Shown: positions 8,911 through 18,749, counted from the stretch's first letter. The stretch: DNA of 64,000 bases from Megasphaera vaginalis (ex Bordigoni et al. 2020) (GCF_900240295.1 NZ_OEQB01000005.1:124001-188000); one strand, 5' to 3'. Made by a program: numbers and translations. The notes: a model not told the origin generated them from the letters alone.

Positions 8911-9521
8911 TATAGTCCCTCCTGCCGCGCCGCCGCTCTGGCAAACGCCATAAATTCTTTCATTTTTGTTCTGCTTTTATGCCCGTCTCTTTCGATGCCG
9001 CTGCTCACATCGACAGCAAAGGGCCTGCGTCGAACCGCCTCCCGCACGTTATGTAAAGAAATACCGCCAGCTAAGAAAAAAGGCCGTTCCAAAGACGGTA
9101 ACAGCGACCAGTCAAAGGGTCGCCCCGTACCGCCGCTACCGCTGTCAAGCAGAATATAGTCTGCCGAACTGGCTTGTGCCCGCCGCAAATCCACAGGTGA
9201 GTTGACAGCGAACGCTTGTATTAGCGGCGCATCCGTTAAACGGCGCAAATTCTCGATGTACTTTTCATCTTCATGGCCGTGCAACTGTACCCATTGAATC
9301 GTTCCGTCCCGCACGAGAGCGGCGATCTCCGCTGCGGCGGCATCGGCGAAAACGCCGACAGCGGCAATGGATACATGCAGCTGTCGCCGCAGAATTCCCG
9401 CCAACTGCGGTGAAATACGCCGTTTCACGCCGGCAAAAACAAAGCCGGCAAAATCAGGCCGCGTTTCGTTTGCCCAAGCAACATCACAAGGTCTTGTCAA
9501 TCCGCACAGTTTGATCTTCAT
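8910..9521 (-). CDS. trpF: Phosphoribosylanthranilate isomerase
   Basis: 203 residues. It opens with the family signature KLCGLTR containing the catalytic Cys, has the active-site Asp in [13 protein letters not shown], and ends with the phosphate-binding FLAGGIS and AVDVSSGIE. It converts PRA to CdRP. It is a separate protein here rather than a fusion with TrpC. It overlaps trpC by 4 bp (ATGA) and trpB by 1 bp. Confidence 0.97.
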   Translation of the reverse strand: MKIKLCGLTRPCDVAWANETRPDFAGFVFAGVKRRISPQLAGILRRQLHVSIAAVGVFADAAAAEIAALVRDGTIQWVQLHGHEDEKYIENLRRLTDAPLIQAFAVNSPVDLRRAQASSADYILLDSGSGGTGRPFDWSLLPSLERPFFLAGGISLHNVREAVRRRPFAVDVSSGIERDGHKSRTKMKEFMAFARAAARQEGL

Positions 9522-10306
9522 ACCCCCTCCCTGCCTGCCAACATGGCCAGGTCACGTTTTTTGTCCCGACTACGCATCAGCGTTTCTCCAATCAAGACGG
9601 CGTCGGCACCGGCAGCTTCCAGGCGTTGCACATCAGCCCGCGTCTTGATACCGCTTTCGGCGACAAAAAGCACGGACGGCGGCACGCGCTTACGCAATAT
9701 CAGACTGGTGTCAAGGGATACGCTAAAATCTCTCAAATTCCGATTATTGACACCGATAATAGTTGCGCCGCAGGCTAATGCCCGATCAATTTCCGCTTCA
9801 TCATGCGCTTCGACGAGAACAGACAGTCCCAACGCCGTTGCCAGCTCATGAAATGGCTGCAGTTCATCGTCACAAAGAACGGCGCAGATCAAGAGGATGG
9901 CAGACGCGCCGCAGGCCTTGGCCTCATATATCTGATAGGCATCGACGATAACGTCTTTTCGCAATACCGGAATGGAAACGGCGGCGGCGATTTCCCACAA
10001 ATGCGTCGTCGAGCCTTGAAAGTACTCTCGCTCTGTAAGGACAGAAACGGCGGCAGCACCGGCCGCCTCATACGCCGCCGCAATAGAGCGATAGGGAAAT
10101 TCTTCGGCAATAACGCCCTTTGAAGGCGAAGCCTTCTTTACTTCACAAATAAAGGACATGCCCGGCTGCGCTATGGCTTTCTGAAAGGGGAAGTCCCGTT
10201 GCGTGGGAAGCGACAAGGCCCGCGCTTTCATCACTTCCGCTGAAACAATCGCCCGATCGGCGGCAACATTATGTAAGGCCGCTGTCTTCAAATCATCCAA
10301 AATCAT
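9518..10306 (-). CDS. trpC: Indole-3-glycerol phosphate synthase
   Basis: 262 residues. Signatures are FICEVKKASPSKG (catalytic Lys), SVLTEREYFQGS, VLRKDVIVDAYQIYEA (catalytic Lys), VEAHDE, GVNNRNL and the final VAESGI and VLIGETLM loops. It closes the ring of CdRP to indole-3-glycerol phosphate. It starts 12 bp after trpD ends and overlaps trpF. Confidence 0.98.
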   Translation of the reverse strand: MILDDLKTAALHNVAADRAIVSAEVMKARALSLPTQRDFPFQKAIAQPGMSFICEVKKASPSKGVIAEEFPYRSIAAAYEAAGAAAVSVLTEREYFQGSTTHLWEIAAAVSIPVLRKDVIVDAYQIYEAKACGASAILLICAVLCDDELQPFHELATALGLSVLVEAHDEAEIDRALACGATIIGVNNRNLRDFSVSLDTSLILRKRVPPSVLFVAESGIKTRADVQRLEAAGADAVLIGETLMRSRDKKRDLAMLAGREGV

Positions 10307-10318
10307 ATTCGTACCTCC

Positions 10319-11329
10319 TCAAACGCAGTGGCTTAAGGTGATGAACCGTTGCAGCCGTTCCAATGCCGCGCCGCTGTCGATCAGTTCGCCGGCCAAACGG
10401 ATTCCGTCGGCCAGCGTCGCCGCCTTGCCGCTGACATAAAGGCCGGCCCCGGCGTTCATTGCCACGGCCGTACGGCGCGTCCCCTTTTCTCCGCCCAGAA
10501 CGGACAACGTAATTGTCGCATTTTCCGCCGGTGTACCGCCGATAATTTCCGCTTTCCGTCCCCGCTTTAATCCAAACCGTTCCGGCTCGATCGTATACGT
10601 CTGAAATGTATCGCCATTGAATTCGCAAACCTTCGTCACCGCCGAAGGCGAGATCTCATCCAGCCCGTCTGTCCCGAAAACTACCATGCCCCGTTTGACA
10701 TCCAAGCCCCGCAAAGCGCGCGCCATCGGTTCCAGAAGCGCTTCCTCGTACACGCCCAGGACCTGGTAAGCGGAACGTGCGGGATTGGTCAACGGTCCAA
10801 GCAAATTAAACACCGTCGGCGTATGCAGTTCCCTGCGTACAGGCGCGACATACTTCATTGCCCGATGATACGTTTGCGCGAAAAGAAAACAAAAGCCGAC
10901 TTCTTTAAGCAGCGTCAGACAAGCGGCCGGAGCGAGTGATATTCTCGCGCCCAACGCTTCCAACACATCGGCAGCGCCGCTCTTTGAGGTAGCTGCCCGA
11001 TTGCCGTGTTTAGCCACATAGCAGCCGCCGGCGGCGCAAACGAAGGCCGATGTCGAGGAAATGTTGAAAGACTGCGCATGATCGCCGCCGGTCCCGACAA
11101 TTTCCAACAACGGCAGCGGCGTTTTTACCGGTGTCGCATGATTGCGCATAGATCGGGCGCAGGCCATGATTTCTTCCGCCGTGGCTCCCTTCGCCTGCAA
11201 GGCGGTCAAAAACGCCGCCGTTTCCACAGCCATCGCCTTGCCTTCCATGATCTCGTCGATAACGGCGCCGGCTTCAGCTATACTCAAATTTTCATGATTG
11301 ATCAATCGTACCGTACTTTCCCCTATCAT
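10319..11329 (-). CDS. trpD: Anthranilate phosphoribosyltransferase
   Basis: 336 residues from the ATG at 11329, which has GGGGGAAC upstream; an ATG 11 codons earlier lacks a site. The PRPP loop GTGGD follows the helical N-domain. Other conserved stretches are KHGNRAATSKSGAADVLEALG, FNLLGPLTNPA and GLDEISP. It joins PRPP to anthranilate. About 40 bp separate it from trpG, the widest gap in the operon. Confidence 0.97.
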   Translation of the reverse strand: MIGESTVRLINHENLSIAEAGAVIDEIMEGKAMAVETAAFLTALQAKGATAEEIMACARSMRNHATPVKTPLPLLEIVGTGGDHAQSFNISSTSAFVCAAGGCYVAKHGNRAATSKSGAADVLEALGARISLAPAACLTLLKEVGFCFLFAQTYHRAMKYVAPVRRELHTPTVFNLLGPLTNPARSAYQVLGVYEEALLEPMARALRGLDVKRGMVVFGTDGLDEISPSAVTKVCEFNGDTFQTYTIEPERFGLKRGRKAEIIGGTPAENATITLSVLGGEKGTRRTAVAMNAGAGLYVSGKAATLADGIRLAGELIDSGAALERLQRFITLSHCV

Positions 11330-11369
11330 CCTATGTTCCCCCTTATTATGTATATGTAACAATAAAAAA

Positions 11370-11939
11370 TTATGCCTGGTTCAAAAAATTCCGTATCAGC
11401 AACGGTCCCTGCGGCGTCAATATGGATTCGGGGTGGAACTGCACTCCGTAAACAGGCGCTTTTTTATGACCGACAGCCATGATCTCTCCTGCCGCCGTCT
11501 CCGCTAAAATTTCCAACTCCGGCGGCAGCGTCATCCGTTCGGCCTGCAACGAATGATATCGGCCGACATCCATTTCCGGCCCGAGTCCATGGAATAACGG
11601 TTCTTCGCGCAAGATCCTGGCCACAGACTGTTTGCCGTGCATCAAGGTTCCTGCATAAGTCACGGTGCCGCCGAACGCTTCGCAAATAGCCTGATGTCCC
11701 AGACAAATGCCGAGAATCGGCACCTTTCCGCAGAAGTGGTGAACTACCTCTTCACAGATACCCGCCGCGGCAGGCCGTCCCGGACCTGGCGAAAGGACGA
11801 TGTGATCCGGTTTTCGCGCCGCCAACGCGGCGACGGACTCGGCGTCATTGCGGATAACGGCGATGTCCTCGTCGAATTGTCCCAAAAGCTGATAAACGTT
11901 GTATGAAAAGCTGTCGTAATTATCAATGAGCACGATCAT
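11370..11939 (-). CDS. trpG: Anthranilate synthase glutamine amidotransferase subunit
   Basis: 189 residues forming a class I amidotransferase. The oxyanion region is LSPGPGRP, the nucleophile Cys is in GICLGHQAI, and the His-Glu pair is in YGVQFHPESI. It supplies ammonia to TrpE. In many bacteria the same subunit also serves para-aminobenzoate synthesis; no pabB is in view. It overlaps trpE by 4 bp. Confidence 0.96.
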   Translation of the reverse strand: MIVLIDNYDSFSYNVYQLLGQFDEDIAVIRNDAESVAALAARKPDHIVLSPGPGRPAAAGICEEVVHHFCGKVPILGICLGHQAICEAFGGTVTYAGTLMHGKQSVARILREEPLFHGLGPEMDVGRYHSLQAERMTLPPELEILAETAAGEIMAVGHKKAPVYGVQFHPESILTPQGPLLIRNFLNQA

Positions 11940-13405
11940 CTGTCGATCCCTCCGTTCGCCGTTTCCAATGCCGTCACGATGGCCTGCGCCTTATGCACGC
12001 ATTCCTGATATTCCGCTTCCGGCCGACTGTCGGCCACGATACCGGCGCCGGCGCGAACATAAACGATGTCATCCTTTTTATAAGCCAACCGAATGGCAAT
12101 AGCCATATCCATATTTCCCGTAAAGTCGATATATCCGACGGCGCCACCGTAAATTCCGCGCTTGCAGTCTTCCAACTCGTCAATAATCTGGCAAGCCCTG
12201 ATCTTCGGAGCGCCCGACAAGGTTCCTGCCGGCAGAACGGCGCCGATCGCGTCGATTGCCGTCTTGCCGTCGCCTATCTCGCCGGTGACGGTAGAGCCAA
12301 GATGCATGACATGAGAAAAACGGAGAATATCAAGATATGTTTCGACGTGAACGGTGCCGAACTTACTGATACGTCCCAGATCATTGCGCCCCAGATCGAC
12401 CAACATGTTATGTTCGGCCAATTCCTTCGGATCGCGCACAAGTTCTGCCGCCAACGCTTCGTCTTCACGCGGCGTCCGGCCGCGGCGACGCGTGCCTGCC
12501 AGCGGAAATGTGGACAGCGCGCCATCTGTCAGACGAATCAGCGTTTCCGGTGAGGATCCGGCTATTTCTACCGTCTCGCTGCACAGGTAAAACAGATACG
12601 GCGACGGATTCAACGTTCGCAAAACGCGATAGGCATCAAAAAGACTGCCTTTCGCTCTCGCCTTCACCCGGTTGGAAAGAACAACTTGGAAAATCTCCCC
12701 TTCTTTGATATAGTGTTTTCCTCTTCGTACCATTGCACAGTATTCGTCTTTTGTAAAAAGAGGCTGAAACGATGTCTGCAGCCGTAACGACGCAGGATAT
12801 ACGCTTCTGCCGCGCCGCAGCGCACGCGCCATATCTGCCAATTCCCTCAACGCCTGCGAGTAATTTTTTTCAGCCTCGTCGAGACGAATATTGACAATCA
12901 AGACGATCTGTTGTCGCCAATGATCAAAAGCAACGACCTTATCAAACAGCATCAGCTCGAAATCGGCGAACCCGCCTTCATCCTCACCATGCAACTGCAA
13001 CGACCTTTCACTGCAAGCGACATAATCATAGGAAAAGTAGCCCGTAAAGCCGCCTGTAAAGGGCGGAAGATTCGCCAATCGCGGCGCTCGGTAATGTTGT
13101 AAAACCGTCTGCAACACCGCCACAGGGTCCTCTCTCGTCTCCGTAACGCCACCTGCATCCTTTATCTGTATGACGCCGTCTTTGCAACGCATCTCCATTG
13201 ACGGCGCAACGCCAATGAACGTATACCGCCCCCAACGCGTAGCATCCTCCATGCTTTCCAGCAGGCAACAGCGTTTACTTTCCCCTCGCAATCTGCATAA
13301 CGCCTCTACCGGCGTGCAGGTATCGGCATACAAGGTCGCCGCAACCGGCACAATATCGTACGACTTACGATATTGAAGAATCTCATTCAACGACATCGTT
13401 TCCAT
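11936..13405 (-). CDS. trpE: Anthranilate synthase component I
   Basis: 489 residues. The N-terminal tryptophan-sensing region contains LLES, the Ser-containing motif expected for feedback binding. The chorismate-binding core holds SPETLIRL, the TFPLAGTRRRG stretch, HNMLVDLGRNDLGR and LPAGTLSGAPKIRACQIID. It makes anthranilate from chorismate with TrpG. The ATG at 13405 has GGGGGAA at a good distance. It is the first structural gene after the T-box leader. Confidence 0.97.
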   Translation of the reverse strand: METMSLNEILQYRKSYDIVPVAATLYADTCTPVEALCRLRGESKRCCLLESMEDATRWGRYTFIGVAPSMEMRCKDGVIQIKDAGGVTETREDPVAVLQTVLQHYRAPRLANLPPFTGGFTGYFSYDYVACSERSLQLHGEDEGGFADFELMLFDKVVAFDHWRQQIVLIVNIRLDEAEKNYSQALRELADMARALRRGRSVYPASLRLQTSFQPLFTKDEYCAMVRRGKHYIKEGEIFQVVLSNRVKARAKGSLFDAYRVLRTLNPSPYLFYLCSETVEIAGSSPETLIRLTDGALSTFPLAGTRRRGRTPREDEALAAELVRDPKELAEHNMLVDLGRNDLGRISKFGTVHVETYLDILRFSHVMHLGSTVTGEIGDGKTAIDAIGAVLPAGTLSGAPKIRACQIIDELEDCKRGIYGGAVGYIDFTGNMDMAIAIRLAYKKDDIVYVRAGAGIVADSRPEAEYQECVHKAQAIVTALETANGGIDR

Positions 13406-13423
13406 TTTGCTTCCCCCATTAAC

Positions 13424-13709
13424 AAAAAAAATCCGTCCATGACAAATACCTTGTCAAGGACGGATACAGTTCCGCGGTGCCACCTTGTTTTAGGATATGA
13501 CTCCTACGCTCGACGGAATACCAACATATTCCCGGCAACTGACGTATGCCCTCACGTCGCAGAATACTCGGCCCCGGCCTTTCCCTGCGCCCTCAGCGGT
13601 CCATTTGACGAGCTGCGTTCTACCGGATCTCACCATCCCGATTCTCTGTAAGTGCACGACTTCGCCGTTACTTCCGCGTCTTAGGTTTTATAACCAATAT
13701 GTGTTGTTG
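13424..13709 (-). ncRNA. Tryptophan T-box leader riboswitch
   Basis: On the minus strand, about 285 nt upstream of trpE. It has a long stem I with an internal loop AAATGGACC whose TGG (13603-13601) is the Trp specifier codon, the conserved T-box AAGGTGGCACCGCGG (13485-13471 region) that pairs with the uncharged tRNA 3' end, and a terminator hairpin ATCCGTCC/GGACGGAT followed by eight T (13465-13424). Uncharged tRNA-Trp should stabilise the antiterminator and turn on trpEGDCFBA. Confidence 0.92.
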
Positions 13710-13715
13710 AACTAG

Positions 13716-13744
13716 ATAATACGCTTCACCATTTCATTTGTCAA
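13716..13744 (-). promoter_or_regulatory. trp operon promoter
   Basis: Minus strand TTGACA (13744-13739), a 17-bp spacer and TATTAT (13721-13716), placing the start about 300 nt before trpE and just before the T-box stem I. Confidence 0.85.
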
Positions 13745-13787
13745 CAACTTTTTATTTATACGGAAATATTTAGTTAAAATAGCGAAC

Positions 13788-13815
13788 AGGTGCGCCTTAG
13801 TATAAAGGCACACCT
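13788..13815 (-). terminator. Hairpin after the aminotransferase gene
   Basis: Arms AGGTGTGCCTT and AAGGCGCACCT with one mismatch, 17 bp past the aminotransferase stop on the minus strand. Only a short T-rich tail (TATTTT) follows, some bases later. Confidence 0.55.
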
Positions 13816-13831
13816 GTTTTACCGTTTAGGC

Positions 13832-15007
13832 TTATTTCTTATTCCTTTGGACAAACCGTTCCATCCGATTCAACGCTTCTTTGATCGTTTCCATCGAAGC
13901 GGCATAGGAAATACGGATAAAGCCTTCGCCACTGGCGCCGAAGGCCGATCCCGGCACGACAGCCACTTTTTCTTCCTTGACAAGACGTTCACAAAATTCC
14001 GCCGAAGTCATGCCTGTACTGCGGATATCGGGGAAAATATAGAAAGCGCCTTTCGGTTCAAAGACGTTCAGGCCTATCTTTTTCAAGCCTTCATAGATAA
14101 CCTTACGACGGCTGTCATATTCCTGACGCATGGCTTGAACTTCTTCGTCACAATCCCGCAACGCCGTAATCCCGCCTTGCTGCGCCTGCGTATTGGCACA
14201 CATGATGGCATATTGATGCAGCTTCGTAATAGCCGCCAATCCTTCCCGCGGCGCGCAGACATAACCGAGGCGCATGCCGGTCATGGCCCATGCCTTGGAG
14301 AAGCCGTTGAAAACGATCGTCCGTTCCCGCATGCCCGGTAATTTGGCGAAGGAGGTGAACTTCGTATCACCGTATACCAATTCACAGTAAATTTCATCGC
14401 TCAGAACAACGAGATCGTGTTCTTCTACAAACTTGGCAATCGGCATCAGTTCTTCCGCCGTCATTACCGTACCGGTCGGGTTGTTCGGATAGCCGATAAC
14501 CAGTGCTTTCGTCTTCGGCGTAACGACTTTTTCCAGATTTTCCACGGTCAGCTTGAAGTCGTCTTCCGGATAGGTCGGCACGAACACGGCTTTGCCGTGA
14601 GCCATTTCAACGGCTGCCGGATAGGCAACATAAGCCGGGTCCGGAATAATGACTTCATCTCCGGGCTCAACCAGGGAAATCAGCGCCATAGTCAGCGCTT
14701 CCGATACGCCGACGGTAACGAGGATTTCATCTTGCGGATCGTAAGTCACACCGTAATGAGCGGCAAAGTAATCGGCAATAGCCTGCCGCAGTTCCAGCAT
14801 GCCTGCATTAGCCGTATAACTCGTATCCTTGGCATCCAAGCTGGCCTTCATAGCATTCAAAACCTTATCAGGCGCGGCAAAATCAGGCTCCCCGATACTT
14901 AACGACAAAACGCCTTTCACCTGCGCGGCAATATCAAAGAATTTACGAATTCCCGACGGTTTCATATCCTGTACATTTTTTGCTACTTTCTGATCCCACT
15001 TCATCAT
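13832..15007 (-). CDS. PLP-dependent aminotransferase, aspartate aminotransferase-like (class I)
   Basis: 391 residues from the ATG at 15007 behind AAGGTGGT. The fold-type I markers are PNNPTG, VLSDEIYCELVY and the PLP lysine in NGFSKAWAMTGMRLGY. The arginine that binds the substrate carboxylate is in FIRISYA. The sequence looks like the I-gamma group that uses aspartate or aromatic and branched amino acids. It has its own promoter region and lies upstream of, but outside, the trp operon. A role in aromatic amino acid transamination is possible but not shown. Confidence 0.88.
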   Translation of the reverse strand: MMKWDQKVAKNVQDMKPSGIRKFFDIAAQVKGVLSLSIGEPDFAAPDKVLNAMKASLDAKDTSYTANAGMLELRQAIADYFAAHYGVTYDPQDEILVTVGVSEALTMALISLVEPGDEVIIPDPAYVAYPAAVEMAHGKAVFVPTYPEDDFKLTVENLEKVVTPKTKALVIGYPNNPTGTVMTAEELMPIAKFVEEHDLVVLSDEIYCELVYGDTKFTSFAKLPGMRERTIVFNGFSKAWAMTGMRLGYVCAPREGLAAITKLHQYAIMCANTQAQQGGITALRDCDEEVQAMRQEYDSRRKVIYEGLKKIGLNVFEPKGAFYIFPDIRSTGMTSAEFCERLVKEEKVAVVPGSAFGASGEGFIRISYAASMETIKEALNRMERFVQRNKK

Positions 15008-15049
15008 TCGCGCACCACCTTTTCTATAAGTTAATTGACACCAAAACAC

Positions 15050-15328
15050 GCGTTACCCCGTCTATAACACTATCCACTTCCCTTCTTATGTGCCGGCTGC
15101 CGACACAAGTGATATTAGCCATATCACTTTATGATGAGAATTTTATATACAGAATACATTCTGCGCTTACTACTTTTTCATCATACTCCATTTTATATAC
15201 CTTGTAAATTGTATTCATATCATAAATGCGTTTTTATCATTTTATTCTTATTTATCATGCTATTCATTTCTAAGTTGCACAGCACTTCCTTCTTCGTAGG
15301 CAAATCGCAACAGCTCCGTTTATACGCG
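15050..15328. other. AT-rich intergenic stretch
   Basis: This lies upstream of the aminotransferase gene. It carries several TATA-like runs but no open frame with a ribosome site. It probably holds the aminotransferase promoter, which could not be placed with confidence. Confidence 0.4.
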
Positions 15329-15574
15329 TCAAAACAACGCCGGCAACAGGTTACACTGCCGAAGTCCGTGCTGTCTCCTAAAAAGACGCGTGACTCGATT
15401 GTATCGCCAGGCACACCCCGGCAGAACCACCAACTGGCGACAAAACTGCACGGCAATTATGGCGAAAAAAAGCAGAGCGGTAATGTATAGTAACGTTACC
15501 GTTCTGCACGTCATGGCTATGCCTCGCGAACCGACAGTCGCACCGTTTCGCACGCTGCCATCTTCCCTTATCAA
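15329..15574 (-). CDS. Possible small membrane protein
   Basis: 81 codons starting with TTG that overlaps the stop of the upstream metallo-hydrolase (TTGA), with GATGAGG just before it. An alternative ATG lies 20 codons in. One hydrophobic helix (LLYITALLFFAIIAVQF) is followed by an Arg-rich C-terminus with scattered Cys. No family is recognised. The overlap with the preceding gene suggests translational coupling, but the frame could be chance. Confidence 0.3.
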   Translation of the reverse strand: MIREDGSVRNGATVGSRGIAMTCRTVTLLYITALLFFAIIAVQFCRQLVVLPGCAWRYNRVTRLFRRQHGLRQCNLLPALF

Positions 15575-16581
15575 GCCTCATCTCGCGGGGACCGATCAGC
15601 AATTAACGCATACTGTTTGACTCCGCTCTCCACCGTGTACGAAATACGTTGACGGCTGCACAGGTATTCCAGATGCGCCAACGTTTCACCTAAGGCGAAC
15701 CACTTCTGTGTCGGCGGAAAAGCAGGCCATTGTTTCCCGCGCATGGACCAAGTCATATGCGGCGCTATGGCAAATGCGGAAAGACGACCGTATCGTCGCA
15801 AAATCCCCTCCACTTCCAACAGCCGCCGCCGATGGTGGTCGTGAAGCTCGGCAATCCGCTCGACAATGGAGGTCCGCCCCTTGCGGTGACCCGGCAGTAC
15901 AAGGCGAACCGGAAGATTCCGCACCTTATCAAGGCTGTGCAGATATTGCGCCAGCGAATCCTTCATGTTGGACCAGACCTGAATATTCGGCGTAATATCA
16001 AAAAGGATGTGATCGCTCGTAAAAAAGATTTTCTCCTGCGGCAAATACAGACAGCAGAGCCCTTTCGTATGGCCCGGCGTATGAATGACTTGCACTTCCG
16101 TTCCAGCCAGTTGCAGGCGGTCGCCGTCTTCGACAAAATGAGCCGTGAAATTCGGATCAGGCGAATAAAGCCGGGCATGATTGGAAAATTGCAATTTAAT
16201 ATCCGCCTCCGGCATGCCTTCACGCATGAAATTTTCTTCTGTAAAGCGCCACGTAGAGCCGTCTTTTGAATCCTGCAAATACGTGTAATCGACGGCGTGC
16301 ATATAGATAGTGCTGCCGGCAGCCGCAAAATCACCGACCAAACCGGTATGATCGGCATGAAGGTGCGTCAAAAACAGATCCGACCGGCGCAGATCGATAT
16401 CCAATTCAGCCAAGGCGCCGAAAAGATCGCGCCGGCATTCAGGTCTGTTGAATCCCGTATCAACGATCAAGTTTCGCGTTTCACCTTTAATGACATAGGC
16501 GTTCAGATACCGCAGCGGATTGTCCGGCAGATTCACTTCAATCTGATAGATATGGGGATGAAAAAAAAGTCGTTTAATCAT
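15571..16581 (-). CDS. Metallo-beta-lactamase-fold hydrolase
   Basis: 336 residues from the ATG at 16581 after GGCGAGGAG. The metal motif HLHADHTG, the third His in HTPGHTKG, the bridging Asp in FTSDHILFD and the last His in LPGHRKG are all present, so a two-metal site is expected. A C-terminal helical region (after ~250) with a final winged-helix-like part resembles the LACTB2-type group. Substrate unknown. It sits back to back with the M48 protease gene and shares a short promoter region with it. Confidence 0.85.
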   Translation of the reverse strand: MIKRLFFHPHIYQIEVNLPDNPLRYLNAYVIKGETRNLIVDTGFNRPECRRDLFGALAELDIDLRRSDLFLTHLHADHTGLVGDFAAAGSTIYMHAVDYTYLQDSKDGSTWRFTEENFMREGMPEADIKLQFSNHARLYSPDPNFTAHFVEDGDRLQLAGTEVQVIHTPGHTKGLCCLYLPQEKIFFTSDHILFDITPNIQVWSNMKDSLAQYLHSLDKVRNLPVRLVLPGHRKGRTSIVERIAELHDHHRRRLLEVEGILRRYGRLSAFAIAPHMTWSMRGKQWPAFPPTQKWFALGETLAHLEYLCSRQRISYTVESGVKQYALIADRSPRDEA

Positions 16582-16699
16582 GGAATGCTCCTCGCCTATA
16601 GAAATACTCTCTGTTTTGTCATTATACCACACGCCTTTATGTTATAATATGATTAGTAGTTCACTTATCGTATCTATTTGCCAAGGAGGCATGATATTC

Positions 16700-17806
16700 A
16701 TGAAAACACCGGGAAAGAAAGTGAAAACGTCCCTTTTGGCCTGTCTTATTGCCGTCAGCTGCGGCGCCGCCGTTGTCCCGTCGACAACAGCCGAAGCCTT
16801 CAGCCTCGGAAATCTCGGTACCATCGGCACCTTGATTAATGCCGGCGCCGAATATATTTATCTCGACCAACAGTTACGTTATCTGGATAATGAAGGACGC
16901 GACGATTTTATGAAGCAGATCAAAAAAAAATACGGCGTCAGCACCGATGAGCGCGCCAATGCCATGCTGACCCGGATCGTGACCAATCTCTCCGCTTCCA
17001 TTGCCCAGACGGATCCGTCAATTACGAAAAAGCCGTACAACTATTTTGTCAACGAGGACAAGGACTTCAACGCGTTCTGTACCATAGGCCACAACTTAAG
17101 CGTCAATATCGGACTCTTCGAGCCGTTGAATTATAATGAAAATGAAATTGCCTTCATCGTCGCCCACGAAATGGGACACGGTCAAAAAGGACACCCCATC
17201 AGCGGGATCAAAAAAACGATGCCGATTTCTCTCATCGCTTCCATTGCCGGCGCCAACGGCGGCGCTGCCGAAGTCGGATCAGCCATCCTCTCCCAAATCG
17301 GTACGGCCAAACTCATCACAAAGCCGATGGAAATAGAGGCTGACGCACTCGCCTTCACCTACGCCGTCAACGCCGGTTATAATATCGGCGGCGGCGCCGC
17401 CGTATGGCAGCGCGTCCTCGATCACGCCGACGGCAAGACGAAGAGTAGCGGGGTAATGGAACTGTTTAACGACCATCCGACAAATATCAACCGCCTGAAG
17501 ACCTACAGCGAAGACATTACGAAATGGAGCAACGGCGTTGTCAAGGTTAACGGAGACAGCGGTATGATTTCGCTGCACGACAAGGATTGGTACAAACCGG
17601 AAACGATTGATTCCATGTCGGGAAAAGAACGGGCGTATTTAATCGCCGGCAATTTGTCCGCCGTGTACCACAACGATAAAACAACGACAGAAAAAGCCTA
17701 CAGAGGCGAAGACAATATCCTTTACGTCGGCAAACAGCCGATCATGGATCTGGCGCCGGAAAAGGCCCCCGAAGAAGTTACGGCATCTTTACAGAAACTG
17801 CTGTAA
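16700..17806 (+). CDS. Secreted M48-family metalloprotease
   Basis: 368 residues from the ATG at 16700, 12 bases after AAGGAGG. A signal peptide with Ala-rich cleavage region (near TAEAF) precedes the mature part. The zinc site is HEMGHG at about residue 158, and the third ligand Glu lies in EIEADALAFTYA. This is the BepA/LoiP-like arrangement without a membrane-spanning CAAX domain. Such enzymes degrade or chaperone outer-membrane and periplasmic proteins. It is monocistronic with a strong terminator. Confidence 0.88.
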   Translation: MKTPGKKVKTSLLACLIAVSCGAAVVPSTTAEAFSLGNLGTIGTLINAGAEYIYLDQQLRYLDNEGRDDFMKQIKKKYGVSTDERANAMLTRIVTNLSASIAQTDPSITKKPYNYFVNEDKDFNAFCTIGHNLSVNIGLFEPLNYNENEIAFIVAHEMGHGQKGHPISGIKKTMPISLIASIAGANGGAAEVGSAILSQIGTAKLITKPMEIEADALAFTYAVNAGYNIGGGAAVWQRVLDHADGKTKSSGVMELFNDHPTNINRLKTYSEDITKWSNGVVKVNGDSGMISLHDKDWYKPETIDSMSGKERAYLIAGNLSAVYHNDKTTTEKAYRGEDNILYVGKQPIMDLAPEKAPEEVTASLQKLL

Positions 17807-17813
17807 ACAACGG

Positions 17814-17858
17814 TACCATAAAACCCGATTCATTTCGTATGAATCGGGTTTTATGGTA
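17814..17858. terminator. Bidirectional hairpin between M48 and NYN genes
   Basis: Perfect 20-bp arms with a 5-base loop (left arm 17814-17833, right arm 17839-17858). The right arm runs into a TACAAT that may be the -10 box of the next gene. Confidence 0.8.
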
Positions 17859-17891
17859 CAATAGGAAAGGGAAAGGAGGAATGTGTAACGT

Positions 17892-18749
17892 ATGACCCAG
17901 GAAAAAGAAATGAAACTGGCCGTCTTAATCGATGCCGAGAATATATCGAACAAATACATCAACATCATCATTTCCGAAGCAAATAATTTGGGAAATGTCG
18001 TGTATAAGAGAATTTACGGCAATTGGACAACACCGCAGATGGCTTCATGGAAAAACATCATCCTTGACAACGCCATCCAGCCGATACAGCAATACAGCAA
18101 TACGATCGGCAAGAATTCATCCGATTCGGCGCTGATTATTGACACCATGGACCTGCTCTATCAGAGCAGTCTCGATGCCTTCTGCATCATTTCATCGGAC
18201 AGCGATTTCACGCGTCTCGCCTCACGGCTGCGCGAATCACAGAAATATGTCATCGGTATGGGCGAGAGCAAAACGCCTCGATCCTTTATTTCTGCTTGCA
18301 ATCGTTTTCTCTACCTCGATGTGCTGTGGTCCGAAGCCCACGAAGAGGAACATGCGGCCCCGCCGGCCCGACAGGAAACGCACGGCACTACCGCCGTTTT
18401 GCCGCCTGTCACGGAAGTGACAACGTCATGTCCCTTAAAAGAAGAAACGACTTCGGGTAAAGATTTTATGACGATCAAACAGGCGCTGATCAAGTTGGCG
18501 GAAGAAAATTCCGATGATACGGGCTGGATTTTTTCCGGCACCTTAGGAAATCTGCTGAACAAGCAATTCTCAGACTTTGATGTCCGCAATTTCGGTTACA
18601 AAAAATTTGTTCCCTTCATTGAATCATTGAATCTCTTTGAAGTCAGCACGACGACAGATGAAAAAAACAAAACGGTTAAACACAATTATTTCAAATTGAA
18701 TCCCCATCGGCCGATACAACATCACCGCACACCGCATCGCCGCAAATAA
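17892..18749 (+). CDS. NYN-domain nuclease-like protein with OST-HTH (LOTUS) domain
   Basis: 285 residues. The N-terminal NYN/PIN-like domain (~8-150) has the acidic residues expected for a metal-dependent RNase: AVLIDAEN, SSDSALIIDTMDLL and ISSDSDFTRLASRLRE. A low-complexity linker (~155-195) is followed by an OST-HTH/LOTUS winged helix (~196-280; TIKQALIKLAEE, then FGYKKFVPFIESL). The LabA/YaaR-like pairing suggests RNA binding and cleavage. AAGGAGGA lies before the start. It stands alone between two terminators. Target RNA unknown. Confidence 0.85.
   Translation: MTQEKEMKLAVLIDAENISNKYINIIISEANNLGNVVYKRIYGNWTTPQMASWKNIILDNAIQPIQQYSNTIGKNSSDSALIIDTMDLLYQSSLDAFCIISSDSDFTRLASRLRESQKYVIGMGESKTPRSFISACNRFLYLDVLWSEAHEEEHAAPPARQETHGTTAVLPPVTEVTTSCPLKEETTSGKDFMTIKQALIKLAEENSDDTGWIFSGTLGNLLNKQFSDFDVRNFGYKKFVPFIESLNLFEVSTTTDEKNKTVKHNYFKLNPHRPIQHHRTPHRRK

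Noticed and set aside
15131-15490. 119-codon plus-strand frame upstream of the metallo-hydrolase gene
   Set aside because: There is no ribosome site, and the product is an artefact-like mix of hydrophobic and basic stretches crossing AT-rich non-coding DNA.
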